Shown: in pieces, positions 16,182 to 24,786 of the stretch
Layout of the letters: each line of letters begins with the position of its first letter
Numbering within the stretch: the stretch's first letter is position 1
Source of the DNA: CADCTQ01 sp963844325
GTDB lineage: Bacteria > Bacteroidota > Bacteroidia > Cytophagales > 172606-1
Length of the DNA stretch: 64,000 bases
NCBI GenBank assembly: GCA_963844325.1
Contig: CAWJNV010000002.1
Span: 6,200,001 to 6,264,000 of the forward strand
Reading direction: 5' to 3'
Made by a program: the position numbers and the translations under genes
Notes under the pieces: model-generated
Database searches by the model: none
The model's input: the letters and a program-made list of their open reading frames with translations, nothing else
Told to the model about the DNA's origin: nothing

Positions 16182-17615
16182 ATGGCAACGCTTTCCATTT
16201 GGTTTCAGCCGTTTACCCGCCAGCATGCCCGGCTGGTGGACATCATCACGGCCCTCGGCGACGCCGGCATTCCCCTGGCGGCCCTGCACCCGGGCGACAC
16301 CCCGGCGGGGCCCGGCATCCTGTTCCTCGACAACTTCACGCCCCTCGAAGGGTTCGGCCCGTTGTTTGAGTCGCTTCCCCCGGGCGGGGAGGTACACCTG
16401 ATGGCCATTTCGATCAACAGCCTGCCCACCGCCTACACCTGGTACCTGCTCAAGCGGGGCGTTACGGAGGTGTTTTCGTGGTACGAGGTGGAAAACCCGG
16501 TGCAGATCGTGGCCTCGCGCCTCAAGTACTGGAAGAGCCTCAACGAAAAGGTGGCCAGCCTGCAAAAAAGCCTGGTGGGCACCAGCCGGCAGTGGATCAG
16601 TACGCTCAGCCAGGTGGTCGACGTGGCGTTGTCCAACGGGCCGGTGCTCATCCTGGGGGAAAGCGGCACGGGCAAGGAACTGGTCGCCCAGCAGATCCAC
16701 GCCTTCGACCCGCGGCCCGACAAGCGCGACTGCATCGTGGTGGACTGTACCAACCTGGTGCCGGGCCTGTCGGGCAGCGAACTGTTCGGCCACGAAAAGG
16801 GGGCGTTCACCAACGCCATCAGCACCCGTGACGGGGCCATTGCCCTGGCCCACGAAGGCACGCTGTTCCTGGACGAACTCGGCGAGCTGCCTCTGGCGCT
16901 ACAGGCCGAACTGCTGCGCGTGTTGCAGGAAGGCACCTACAAGCGGGTGGGCAGCAACGTGTGGCGCAAAGCCCGGTTCCGGCTGGTCAGCGCCACCAAC
17001 CGCGACCTGGCCGAAGAGGTGAAAAAGGGCAACTTCCGGCAGGACCTGTACTACCGGATTTCGGGCTGGACGTGCCGCCTGCCGCCGCTGCGGGAACGCA
17101 AGGAGGACATTGCCGTGCTGGCCGAACACTTTTTCCGAAAGCTGCACCACGTGCGCCAACCCATTGACAAAAAGGTGTTTGACTTCCTGCAACTGAAGGA
17201 TTTCCCGGGCAACGTGCGGGAATTGCAGCAGCTCGTGAGCCGCATTGCCAACAAGCACCTGGGCGAAGCGCCCATCACCCTGGGCGACATTCCGCAGACC
17301 GACTGGCCCGACCTCGACCAGCTCCACCCCACGCAGGGGGGCCAGGACCTCGAACTGGCCGTCACGGGAATGCTCTACCAGGGCATGGGCCTCAAGGAGA
17401 TCAAGGAAACCGTGACGGAAGTAGCCAAAAAAGTAGCCATTCACCACGAAAAGGGCAACCTGCGCCTGGCCGCCCAACGCCTCGGCTGCAGCGAACGCAT
17501 CCTCCAGATGCACCGCAAAAACGGCGAACCGGAGCTTAAAGGAGACCGGGGACCGGAGGAAGGGAGACCGGAGGAGGGGCACGGATTTTCGCGGGGATAC
17601 GGTACCGGTTCGTGA
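16182..17615 (+). CDS. sigma-54-type AAA+ regulator with GAFTNA loop
   Basis: This 477-aa protein starts at the ATG at 16182. An N-terminal domain of about 125 aa has a receiver-like beta-alpha pattern but no convincing phospho-acceptor Asp. The AAA+ domain follows, with Walker A GESGTGKE (159-166), GHEKGAFTNA (the loop that should read GAFTGA, 207-212), Walker B GTLFLDELGEL and the FRQDLYYRI...LPPLRER arginine-finger/sensor region. The C-terminus carries a Fis-like helix-turn-helix (RLAAQRLGCSERILQMHRK). It should remodel sigma-54 RNA polymerase, but the Gly-to-Asn change in the sigma-54-contacting loop makes this uncertain. The last 25-30 residues (GDRGPEEGRPEEG and on) read into a GGAGACCGG repeat. 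Confidence 0.85.
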   Translation: MATLSIWFQPFTRQHARLVDIITALGDAGIPLAALHPGDTPAGPGILFLDNFTPLEGFGPLFESLPPGGEVHLMAISINSLPTAYTWYLLKRGVTEVFSWYEVENPVQIVASRLKYWKSLNEKVASLQKSLVGTSRQWISTLSQVVDVALSNGPVLILGESGTGKELVAQQIHAFDPRPDKRDCIVVDCTNLVPGLSGSELFGHEKGAFTNAISTRDGAIALAHEGTLFLDELGELPLALQAELLRVLQEGTYKRVGSNVWRKARFRLVSATNRDLAEEVKKGNFRQDLYYRISGWTCRLPPLRERKEDIAVLAEHFFRKLHHVRQPIDKKVFDFLQLKDFPGNVRELQQLVSRIANKHLGEAPITLGDIPQTDWPDLDQLHPTQGGQDLELAVTGMLYQGMGLKEIKETVTEVAKKVAIHHEKGNLRLAAQRLGCSERILQMHRKNGEPELKGDRGPEEGRPEEGHGFSRGYGTGS

Positions 17616-17786
17616 CAATACGAAAGAAAGGAGAAAAGGGAGGCGGGCGTACTCAGGTACTTTGCCCGCCTCCCTTTTCTCCTTTCATCCCTTTCACCCC
17701 ACCCCTTCGCACCCCCAACCATTCCCCGCACTACCTGGGCACGCCTCCTTCGGTCTCCCTTCCTCCGGTCTCCGGTCTCCCTATCT
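17538..17786. repeat. GGAGACCGG inverted repeat enclosing a perfect hairpin
   Basis: Arms aaggagaccggggaccggag (from 17538) and cggtctcccttcctccggtc (ending 17785) are inverted copies that flank the ends of two convergent genes. Nested inside is a perfect 23-bp hairpin described separately. The part at 17577-17600 (ggggcacggattttcgcggg) resembles the centre of the GAGAAGCGAGAAGC family. Confidence 0.7.
17626..17686. terminator. bidirectional 23-bp hairpin
   Basis: GAAAGGAGAAAAGGGAGGCG plus GGC (17626-17648) is perfectly complementary to 17664-17686, with a 15-nt loop. It lies between the convergent regulator and amidohydrolase genes and probably stops transcription from both. There is no clear T-run. 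Confidence 0.6.
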
Positions 17787-18605
17787 TTCCAGCCACGGGT
17801 CGCGCCACGGCACCGGGGCCGGGGTTTCGGCCGGGAGGGTGATGCCGGCCGGGGGGCGGCTGGACGGGTGGCGGCGTACCTGCCCGATCAATTTCAGCAG
17901 GTTGCCCGAGAGCATCCGTTGCGCTTCGGACGGCGAGGGGTGCAGGGCGTGAATTTTGCTCAGTTCCACCCCCGGGTGCAGCCACGGCCCGTCGGAGCCG
18001 AACAGGATTTTGCCCGCCCCCGCCCTTTGGAACGCCTTTTTCAAGATGTCGAACCGCCGCACGCCCGACGTGTCGGTGTAGATGTTGGGGTAGCGCACCA
18101 GGTGGTCGATCAGGCCGGCCTGGGCCCGCCAGTCGTCGGAGAAGCTGCCCAGGTGCGGAATGATGAAGTTCACGTCGGGGTATTCGCTGCCCAGCAGTTC
18201 CACCACCGAAATTTCCCCCACCACGTCGTAGAGCACCGGCAGGCGGAAGTGGCGGGCCGTGTCGCACACCTCGCGGCTGATGCGGGCGTCGAACCGGTGC
18301 AGCTTGATGCCGCAGAAGCCGTACGCCGTCACGGCCGTCTGCACCATCCGGAACACCCGTCCCCGGTCGCGGAGGGCGTGCACGAACGCAAACCCGTAGA
18401 ACCGCTCCGGCGCCCGTTGCACGATGCGGGCCACCTGCCGGTTGGCTACCGCGTAGTCGGAGTGAAAGGCCGCAAAAAGCACCGTTTTGTGGATGCCCGC
18501 CCCGTCCGCCCATTCCAGGTACGGCCCCAGCGGCGCATCCGTATCCCAGGGCCCCGTCAGCCCATCCCCCTTCCCCGCGTGGCAATGACAGTCAATAATA
18601 AGCAT
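17781..18605 (-). CDS. amidohydrolase-2 family metal-dependent hydrolase
   Basis: This 274-aa TIM-barrel protein begins with the metal-binding IDCHCHAG (H-x-H) and continues through GIKLHRFDAR, VLYDVVGE, NFIIPHLGSFSDDW (His) and the catalytic-Asp segment ILFGSDGPWLHPG. This is the amidohydrolase-2 layout (decarboxylases or lactone hydrolases acting on small carboxylic acids). It is cytoplasmic, with no signal peptide. The ATG at 18605 lies four residues before the first metal motif, so the start is firm. It is a single gene with no operon partner. The last residues touch the GGAGACCGG repeat. Confidence 0.87.
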   Translation of the reverse strand: MLIIDCHCHAGKGDGLTGPWDTDAPLGPYLEWADGAGIHKTVLFAAFHSDYAVANRQVARIVQRAPERFYGFAFVHALRDRGRVFRMVQTAVTAYGFCGIKLHRFDARISREVCDTARHFRLPVLYDVVGEISVVELLGSEYPDVNFIIPHLGSFSDDWRAQAGLIDHLVRYPNIYTDTSGVRRFDILKKAFQRAGAGKILFGSDGPWLHPGVELSKIHALHPSPSEAQRMLSGNLLKLIGQVRRHPSSRPPAGITLPAETPAPVPWRDPWLER

Positions 18606-18614
18606 AGTGGTCCG

Positions 18615-18850
18615 TGGTTCGTAGAGACGCGATTCATCGCGTCTCAGGCTTCATCGCGTCTCAGGCAGCAGTCATTCAACATTCATCATTGACTTCGTCG
18701 AGCTTTGCTTCCTTGTTCGACATTCGACATGATTCCTTCCGGCAACGGTACACTGATCGGTTATGATGATTATGATTAGTTATGGTCTTTTTCAGAATCC
18801 TTTTTTGATCAGTTCAAATCATAATCATCATAACTGATCAGTGTACCATT
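18615..18850. repeat. cluster of short palindromes including a 31-bp inverted repeat
   Basis: Three pieces are visible. GAGACGCGATTCATCGCGTC (from 18622) recurs partly as TTCATCGCGTCTC. The stretch 18676-18730 resembles the repeat at 11187. A 31-bp inverted repeat at 18747-18777 and 18817-18847 (GGTACACTGATCGGTTATGA and on, one mismatch) encloses a 39-nt loop. It fills the space between two minus-strand genes. Confidence 0.7.
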
Positions 18851-18919
18851 ACCCTCTCCCAACCCTTCCACCGTACGCAGCCCCGGGAGGAAAGTAGACA
18901 GGTAGAACAACCGGGGCGT

Positions 18920-19456
18920 TTAGGCGTGGGCCGCGGCAAACTGGGGCAAAGCCCCCCGGTACGGTTCAGCCGTGGCCCCGGCGCGGACCCATTCCAGGGC
19001 CTGCACCTCGTGCAGCAGTTCATCGAGGCGGGTCACCAGGTAGATCGGCCGGCCGGGGGGTTGCGCCCCGGCCGGCGCCCCGCCGTCGGCGCAGCCGCAG
19101 GTTTTGCGGGGCTCCCAGGTGCGCAGGCGCAGCCGGCCGGCCAGGCGGTAGCGGCCCAGGTAGCGGCTGAGCAGGGCGTTGCAGTGCGGGCACAGCGGGT
19201 CATCGACCACCAGCAGGATGTTTTTGACGCCCACCGGGAAGCCGGGGTTGGCCGCCGCGTAGCGACCGAACCAGCGGATGAACTGCCGCTCGGGGTGGAA
19301 CCGGCAGCCGGTGCCGGTGCAGGAGCCCGCGGGCCCGCCCCGGAGCGGCACCCGGAGGGTACGGCCGTCTTTGGTGTACACCCGGGCAAAGGCGCCCCGG
19401 CGCCGGCTAACGGGGCGCTGCGGGGGACGGTTTCGGAATCGGTTGGTAAGGGTCAT
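18920..19456 (-). CDS. small protein with deaminase-fold signature
   Basis: This 178-aa protein starts at the ATG at 19456, overlapping the PLP enzyme gene by 50 bp. It has a basic N-terminus. CTGTGCRFHPERQFIRWF at about residues 46-63 then NILLVVDDPLCPHCNALLSR at about 79-98 gives H54-x-E56 followed 33 residues later by C89-P-H-C92. H/C-x-E...P-C-x-x-C is the zinc and catalytic signature of the cytidine-deaminase fold, and the distance and helix-strand context resemble bacterial toxin-type nucleic-acid deaminases. A structural C-x-x-C zinc protein is the alternative. It is the last gene of the six-gene minus-strand operon. No toxin-delivery domain or immunity gene follows. Confidence 0.6.
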   Translation of the reverse strand: MTLTNRFRNRPPQRPVSRRRGAFARVYTKDGRTLRVPLRGGPAGSCTGTGCRFHPERQFIRWFGRYAAANPGFPVGVKNILLVVDDPLCPHCNALLSRYLGRYRLAGRLRLRTWEPRKTCGCADGGAPAGAQPPGRPIYLVTRLDELLHEVQALEWVRAGATAEPYRGALPQFAAAHA

Positions 19457-20570
19457 GGCGGGTTGCGCGGGGCGCTTGGGTAGGGTTGAAAGAATATTCG
19501 TGGAAAAAAGCGACGATCCGGGCGGCGGCCCGGCGGACCTGTTCGGCAGTGTGGTCGGCGCGGAGGCAGAAGGCCAACTCGGGCACGGCCGTCCGGCGGT
19601 CGCCGGCGAGCAGCAGGGCTTCGATGCCTTCCCGGCCCAGCTGCGCGTGGAGCCCCAGGGCCGTGGCCACGTCGGGGAGCCGGAGCTTCTGCACCGGGAA
19701 GACCTGGTCCCCCGCGGCAATCCCCGCCGGGAGCAGCTTCCGGAAGAGCAGGCAGTTGCGGTACAGTTTTTTGCGCCGTCCGTCGCCAGCCGCCGCGTCG
19801 CTTTGCAGGGCCTGCCACGCCGCCCAGGCGTGCAGGTCCGAGGCGGGACTGGTGTGCACCCGCACGTCGCTCCGCAGGCGGCAGCGCCGGAGGCGGACGG
19901 CGCTGCCGGCCAGCACGGCCACCGGCACGCCCAGCCCCTTGCCCAGCGAAGTGATCGTGACGAGCTTATTGCTCCGCAGGCCCAGGAAGGGCAGCGTACC
20001 GCCGCCGCCGTAGCCCCAGGGCAGCACCGGGTCGGGCCGGGCGCCCAGAATGCCGAAAGCCTGCGTGTCGTCGGCGAGCAGTACGCCGCGGGGAAACGGG
20101 GCCAGCAGCCGCAGGTACGCGCCCAGCGGGGCGGGCCGGTTGCCGGCCATCCACCAGCCGTCGGTCAGCACCCAGGGCGTGCGGCCCTCCTGCCCGCAGG
20201 CGTGCAGCAGGCGGCCCAGCCGGTCGGTGTCGCCGGCCGGGAAAAACCGCACGGGCACGCCGTCCAGCAGGGCCCGGGCCACCCCCCACCGGCCCACCCG
20301 GTACGTGGATTCGTCCACCAGCACCGTGGCGGTGCGGGGCACCATCCCGAACAGGTCCCAGAACAGGTGGAAGGTGGAGGGGCCAAGCAGGCCGTCTTCG
20401 AGCCCCTGCCGGCGGGCTACCTCCCGGGCCACGGCGCGGTGCAGGGCCGGCTCGTGCAGGGCGGCGGGCTTGCCGGCCGTAAGGGTAAACCGGCCGGGGG
20501 CCGGCAACCCGAACGACCGGCGCCCCAGGTACAGGGCCGACGAGAAGTCAACCGGGGCGTAATCACTCAT
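19407..20570 (-). CDS. PLP-dependent alpha-oxoamine-synthase-like enzyme
   Basis: This 387-aa fold-type-I PLP protein is related to 8-amino-7-oxononanoate synthase and glycine C-acetyltransferase. Visible landmarks are GPSTFHLFWDLFG (cofactor-stacking region), LLADDTQAFGILG (Asp167/168 for the pyridine nitrogen, in place of DDAHGxG) and ITSLGKGLGVPVAVLAG with Lys211 as the Schiff-base lysine. The motif sequences are diverged, so the substrate is probably not the biotin or threonine pathway substrate. The neighbours are not biotin genes. It overlaps the 701-aa gene by 8 bp upstream and the deaminase-like gene downstream, so all three must be translated from one mRNA. A role in modifying a peptide or amino acid for the operon is inference. 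Confidence 0.75.
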   Translation of the reverse strand: MSDYAPVDFSSALYLGRRSFGLPAPGRFTLTAGKPAALHEPALHRAVAREVARRQGLEDGLLGPSTFHLFWDLFGMVPRTATVLVDESTYRVGRWGVARALLDGVPVRFFPAGDTDRLGRLLHACGQEGRTPWVLTDGWWMAGNRPAPLGAYLRLLAPFPRGVLLADDTQAFGILGARPDPVLPWGYGGGGTLPFLGLRSNKLVTITSLGKGLGVPVAVLAGSAVRLRRCRLRSDVRVHTSPASDLHAWAAWQALQSDAAAGDGRRKKLYRNCLLFRKLLPAGIAAGDQVFPVQKLRLPDVATALGLHAQLGREGIEALLLAGDRRTAVPELAFCLRADHTAEQVRRAAARIVAFFHEYSFNPTQAPRATRHDPYQPIPKPSPAAPR

Positions 20571-22668
20571 TGTTGTAGGTTTCCCGGCGCACCACTTGCG
20601 GAGGCTGGGCGAGTTGTCCCCGGGCAGCCGACCGGTTGGGCGGCAGGGTGGCCCGGTTCCCGCCGTTCTGCTGGAACTGCTGGAGGGCCACCTGCCTTTC
20701 GATCAGGGCGGCCGGTTGCAGGTAGCGGTCCTCGTGACCGGGCAGGTGGATGCGCGTGTCAGTCACTTCGTTGGCCAGGTCTACCCCCGTTACGGCCTTG
20801 TAGGCGTGGATGTAGCGCTGGATGTCTTCGCGCCAGTAGTGCGCCCAGTTGGCCGCCCTGAGGCCGCCCACGTTCGAGTCGGTCCAACTGCCGTAGCGGA
20901 TGGACAGGAGCAGTTGTTCGCCGAACACGGCCAGGTCGTGGAAGTTGGTGATGTTGGTCGTGTTCCAGCCCTGCAACTGCTTCATGTTGTCCACCCGGTC
21001 CATCCAGGGCTCCGTATAAGGCACCATGATGCGTCCGCCGAGGAATTCCCGCACTTCGGGACGGGCCAGGATCCACTGCTGGGTGAGCATCTCGACACGG
21101 GCCGTCCAGGGCAGGTCGCCGTACTGATTGTGGGCCCCTTCGGCCAGGGCCAGGTGTACTTCGCGCAGGTGGTTCAGGATGGGGAAGCCGTCGGGAATGA
21201 TCGTGGTGAAGCTGGCCTTTTCGTAAAAATGGATGCACTCGCGCAGCAGGTCGTGGAAGGCCCGCAGGAACTGGGTGCGGTGCTCGGCCACCGAGATGCC
21301 CTGCACGGCCCGGCCGATGAGCGAAATGCCGTACTCGTACTGGTACTCCAGGTTGCGCCGGTTGATGGTGAGCCGGTTGCGTTCGTCCTCAATGTAACCC
21401 CAGATCAGGTTGCTCAGGGGCCGCAGCGGGTCGAGGTTGAGGTTTGCCAGCGGGTCGGGGCCGGGGCCGGGCCGGCGCACGTTCTGAAACCGCAGGCCAA
21501 TGGCGTTGAGCGTCTGCACCAGTCCGCCTTCTTCCTGGTAGTACGACCAGATGAGTTCGATCAGGGGCGGGCTTTGCAGTTTCGACTTGAGAATGCCGTA
21601 GCACAGGTCAGCGCCCCCGAAGTCAATCTCCCTGGGGTTCTTCAGGGGTACTTCCTCCAGCTTCTGCCGGATCAGGTTGAAGTACGGCAGCACGCGGCCG
21701 TCCTCGTCCTGGAGCTTGTCGAGGTAGTCGTCGCGCAGTTCCCGCAGGTTGAGGCTGGTGCGCTGCGTCCGGTTGAATTCGTTCTTGAGTTTGATGCGCC
21801 CCCGGTCGAGCCCGTCCAGGGCCATGCCGTCCTTGTTCAGGTTCAAGCCTTCCCCGAGCAGCGTATCGCGGGCCGCCGCCGGCACCAGGCCCGTCTCCTG
21901 CATGAGGTAGAATTCGGTGGCGTACTTGAGCATGCTGTAAGAAGCCGACCGGGCAAAGGGCAGGTTGCGGCTCTGCGCGTAGGTCCGCGTCTTTTGCGCC
22001 AGGTCGTCTACGTCCGCCGAACACATGACCCGGTCGATGAAATCGCGGTAGCGCCGGAACTCTACCGTGCGGTTGCGGATGAGCACCCAGAGGAGCTGGT
22101 CGGAGGTTTCCACCCGATTGGCTTCGTTGAGCGACACTTTCACGGGCCGTTCGTTGAGTTCCTCCACCACTTTGAGCCGCACCGGGCCAAAGTCAAGCAG
22201 TTTCGTGTCCTTATCCGGATCGTAGTAGGCATTGTCCACGTCCGAAGGGGTAATGCCCCCATCGATGGCGTAAATGCCCGGATTGTCCCATACTTCGATT
22301 TCGAAGCTGACCGTAACGGAATCTTTGTTGTTGAGGGAAATCTTCTGATCGAGCAGGATGATTCTCCGGAACAGCCCCGTCCTTACTTTTTGCCCCGCGA
22401 ATGACCCGGCGCCGGATTGCGTAACGTCATCCGCATTAAAGTTCAGCATTTCTTGCCCCGCCGTCCGGTCGATGGTGAATTCGAACAGGAAAGGTTCTTT
22501 CGGGTCATCACTGGTCAGGTTGTCGAAGGCGAGGTACAGGTTCCACTTATCACCCACCAGTTCATCCAGCAATTTTTTCTTTTTATCCTCCGTAATCAGT
22601 TCCAGGCTCAGGGTTAGATTTTCCCCCAGGTGAACCTGCCTGGCGTCAACCGTTAGTTCGCGTTTCAT
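20563..22668 (-). CDS. 701-aa orphan protein of the six-gene operon
   Basis: I do not recognise a family. Residues 1 to about 180 look like one or two beta-sandwich domains (alternating hydrophobic strands, VDARQVHLGENLTLSLEL, SVTVSFEIEVWDNPGIYAID). The rest, about 190-650, is mostly helical with many Trp/Tyr-Arg pairs (RNRTVEFRRYRDFIDRV, HYWREDIQRYIHAYKAVTG). The C-terminal 50 residues are Gln/Arg/Pro-rich and look disordered. There is no signal peptide or transmembrane helix. The start overlaps the protease-like stop as ATGA (22665-22668), which fixes the ATG at 22668 and implies translational coupling. The size and coupling suggest a scaffold or substrate-binding partner of the metalloprotease-like protein. 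Confidence 0.75.
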   Translation of the reverse strand: MKRELTVDARQVHLGENLTLSLELITEDKKKKLLDELVGDKWNLYLAFDNLTSDDPKEPFLFEFTIDRTAGQEMLNFNADDVTQSGAGSFAGQKVRTGLFRRIILLDQKISLNNKDSVTVSFEIEVWDNPGIYAIDGGITPSDVDNAYYDPDKDTKLLDFGPVRLKVVEELNERPVKVSLNEANRVETSDQLLWVLIRNRTVEFRRYRDFIDRVMCSADVDDLAQKTRTYAQSRNLPFARSASYSMLKYATEFYLMQETGLVPAAARDTLLGEGLNLNKDGMALDGLDRGRIKLKNEFNRTQRTSLNLRELRDDYLDKLQDEDGRVLPYFNLIRQKLEEVPLKNPREIDFGGADLCYGILKSKLQSPPLIELIWSYYQEEGGLVQTLNAIGLRFQNVRRPGPGPDPLANLNLDPLRPLSNLIWGYIEDERNRLTINRRNLEYQYEYGISLIGRAVQGISVAEHRTQFLRAFHDLLRECIHFYEKASFTTIIPDGFPILNHLREVHLALAEGAHNQYGDLPWTARVEMLTQQWILARPEVREFLGGRIMVPYTEPWMDRVDNMKQLQGWNTTNITNFHDLAVFGEQLLLSIRYGSWTDSNVGGLRAANWAHYWREDIQRYIHAYKAVTGVDLANEVTDTRIHLPGHEDRYLQPAALIERQVALQQFQQNGGNRATLPPNRSAARGQLAQPPQVVRRETYNNE

Positions 22669-24014
22669 AGTGCGGTAAGTGTTTTAGTAGGTAAAATAGA
22701 GAGGTTCGCACCGGCGGGCGGCCCCGGAAGCGTCCGCCCGGGCCGGTGCCAGGTACGGCCGTAGTGTTTGGCCCGTTCGAGGGCCCACCGGTTGAGCAGG
22801 CGGGTAAGCAGCGTAAACTCCCCCTCGACGGTGATCTTGTCGTCGGCGCGGGCCTGCCCCACCACCGCGAACACCAGCGTAGGGGCGCTTTGCTCCACCA
22901 GGTGCGGCGCCGTCTGCCACTGCCCGTACAGGGCTTGCAGGCGTGCGGGCTGCCGTTCGGCCACCGGGAACAGGCGGCCCAGCGCGTTGCCCCGCAGGGC
23001 CGCCGACCGGTGGTTGACCAGCAGGGCGGCAAAGGCGGGCAGTATCCCTTCGAGCTGCGCAATGAGCTGCTGCTTCTGGGGCGGCAGGCTGCGGGTCGGG
23101 TACAGGGCCTCCCACTGCCGTTCGAGCCGGTCCCACTGCGGGTGCGGAAACAGGATGCGCCCGATGGCGATGCTGATCTTCACCCGGATCCAGGGGAACG
23201 GGTGCGGCGCGTCGGTGGCGATGCGGAACACGAAGTAGCTCGGCAGGCTCACCACGCTGATGAGCCCGTTGGTGGCCGTAATGCCCAGGTGCGCCATGGC
23301 CCAGAAGTCCGACAGGATTTCGTTGAGCCACCGGTGGTACAGCAGCCAGGCCACCGGGTTTTCGCCCCGCGCCACGATGGCGTCGATCTCGGCCCGCACC
23401 GACTTGGTGAGTTCGAGCAGTTCGGAGCCCTGGTGGCCCACCTCGTGGATGAGCGACGAGGCAATGCCGCTGCCCACGAGCCGTTCGCGCGGAATCTGGA
23501 TCACGCCCACGGGGTTTTCGTCGCCGCCCGGCAGCCGCGTGCGGGCCCGGCGGATGGCCGCCCCGTGGCCCCGTTCGAGGAAGCAGATCAATGGCGGCGG
23601 GTCGTAGTAGCCGCCGGGCAGGTCGAGGGCGTCTTCGGCCAGCACGTCGAGGCCGGCCATCCAGGTGCCCGTGCCGTGTTCGCCCCGTTGCAGGAGCACG
23701 TCGGCGAAAATGTCGAGCTGGTCGAGCAGGTCGTTGAAGCGAAGTTTGAGCACGGCGTACCGGGCCTGCGCCTCGGCGGCCGTTACCCCCTTGCTCGCCG
23801 GGCTCCCGACCCACCCGATGAACGCCCGGAGGCGCCGGCCGAGGTCAGAGGCAATGCGGGCCAGGTGCTCGTGGATCGCCTGCTGGGCCGGCGCCGACAC
23901 GGAGGCCGCCAGCACCATGGGCGTGTTGAGCGAGAAAGACTTTACCGTCCCCAAGCGGTTCAACAGCGCCAAGGTCTCATTGATCAGAAACCGGGAATCG
24001 GCTGCGCTTTTCAT
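22665..24014 (-). CDS. HEVGH metalloprotease-like protein
   Basis: This 449-aa protein starts at the ATG at 24014, 4 bp after the upstream stop. The zinc-peptidase motif is SSLIHEVGHQ (His190-Glu191-x-x-His194), followed 38 residues later by NEILSDFWA, whose Glu232 fits the third zinc ligand of gluzincins (NExxSDxxA pattern). The region before it is helical. The C-terminal 200 residues are helical and end in a basic tail. There is no signal peptide, so it acts in the cytoplasm or is exported by a dedicated route. Processing of the two acidic glycine-zipper proteins encoded just upstream is the obvious hypothesis. No family name is claimed. Confidence 0.72.
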   Translation of the reverse strand: MKSAADSRFLINETLALLNRLGTVKSFSLNTPMVLAASVSAPAQQAIHEHLARIASDLGRRLRAFIGWVGSPASKGVTAAEAQARYAVLKLRFNDLLDQLDIFADVLLQRGEHGTGTWMAGLDVLAEDALDLPGGYYDPPPLICFLERGHGAAIRRARTRLPGGDENPVGVIQIPRERLVGSGIASSLIHEVGHQGSELLELTKSVRAEIDAIVARGENPVAWLLYHRWLNEILSDFWAMAHLGITATNGLISVVSLPSYFVFRIATDAPHPFPWIRVKISIAIGRILFPHPQWDRLERQWEALYPTRSLPPQKQQLIAQLEGILPAFAALLVNHRSAALRGNALGRLFPVAERQPARLQALYGQWQTAPHLVEQSAPTLVFAVVGQARADDKITVEGEFTLLTRLLNRWALERAKHYGRTWHRPGRTLPGPPAGANLSILPTKTLTAL

Positions 24015-24018
24015 GGCC

Positions 24019-24765
24019 TTACAGCTGAATGACCAGGGTGTTGCCCCGGCGGGTCCAGGTGCCCTGTGCGGCGGACCGGCCGTTGCCTGAACTGCCACCC
24101 GCGGGCATGCGGTTGGCGGCGCCGGGCGAACCTGCTCCGGCCGCCTGCCCGGCCGGCCGGAGCAGGCCGGGGGCGTGTTGCTGGGCCGCCTGGGTGAGGG
24201 CCGTCTTGAGCACGGTTTGCGGCGGGGCCGACGGACTGCGCCCGGCCAGGCTGGCGGCGTTGTTGGCGGCGGCGTTGGCGAAGCGCACGTAGGCGCGGGC
24301 CACTTCAAACTCGCGGTCCTCGGGGCTGAGCCCTTCCAGTTCCAGTTCGAAAAGATTGCTTGCCATCGACCCCAGCTTCCCGCCGATCATTCCCCCGATG
24401 GGTCCCCCGAAGGCGGAGCCCAGGGCTTTGCCGGCAAACGGAAGGGCGGTTTTTGCCACGCTTTTCAACGCCCCGAAGATGCCTTTGCCGACCCCCGACC
24501 GGGCAAAGTTGCCGACGGCCTTTCCCGCCCGGCGGACCAGGTTGCCCAGAAACAGGTTCAGTTCTTCTTCGTTGGAAACGCTCAGCAGCTCGTGGGCCAG
24601 TTCCATTTCCTGGGTTTCCTGCAGTTCGCCCTGCATCTCGAACGTCTCGCCGTTGGTCCCGGCGAGAAATTCCTGGTTAAACTCGTACGTCTCCTGGCTG
24701 CCGCCAAAAGCTGATTCTTGTCCGAAGCCCTGCTCAAACTCGAATGCGGTCTCGTTGTTGTACAT
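24019..24765 (-). CDS. acidic/glycine-zipper protein with WTRRGN tail (paralog 2)
   Basis: This 248-aa protein has four zones. The N-terminus (1-60) is Glu/Phe/Tyr/Gln-rich with no signal peptide. A conserved segment follows: MELAHELLSVSNEEELNLFL then GNLVRRAGKAVG. A glycine-zipper hydrophobic core is next (ALPFAGKALGSAFGGPIGGM and on). The conserved SPEDREFEVARAYVRFANAA leads to a Ala/Gly/Pro-rich linker and the terminal GTWTRRGNTLVIQL. It is paralogous to the gene immediately upstream (24873). From memory, proteins with this architecture occur uncharacterised in several phyla. Function is unknown; the core could insert in membranes and the acidic leader could be a recognition or pro-region. 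The metalloprotease-like gene follows by 4 bp. Confidence 0.75.
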   Translation of the reverse strand: MYNNETAFEFEQGFGQESAFGGSQETYEFNQEFLAGTNGETFEMQGELQETQEMELAHELLSVSNEEELNLFLGNLVRRAGKAVGNFARSGVGKGIFGALKSVAKTALPFAGKALGSAFGGPIGGMIGGKLGSMASNLFELELEGLSPEDREFEVARAYVRFANAAANNAASLAGRSPSAPPQTVLKTALTQAAQQHAPGLLRPAGQAAGAGSPGAANRMPAGGSSGNGRSAAQGTWTRRGNTLVIQL

Positions 24766-24786
24766 GGTAGTAGTTGGTTGGAGGTT

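Noticed and set aside
19278..22404. Two long plus-strand open frames across the six-gene operon
   Set aside because: They are shadows of the overlapping minus-strand genes, which carry catalytic motifs and coupled starts.
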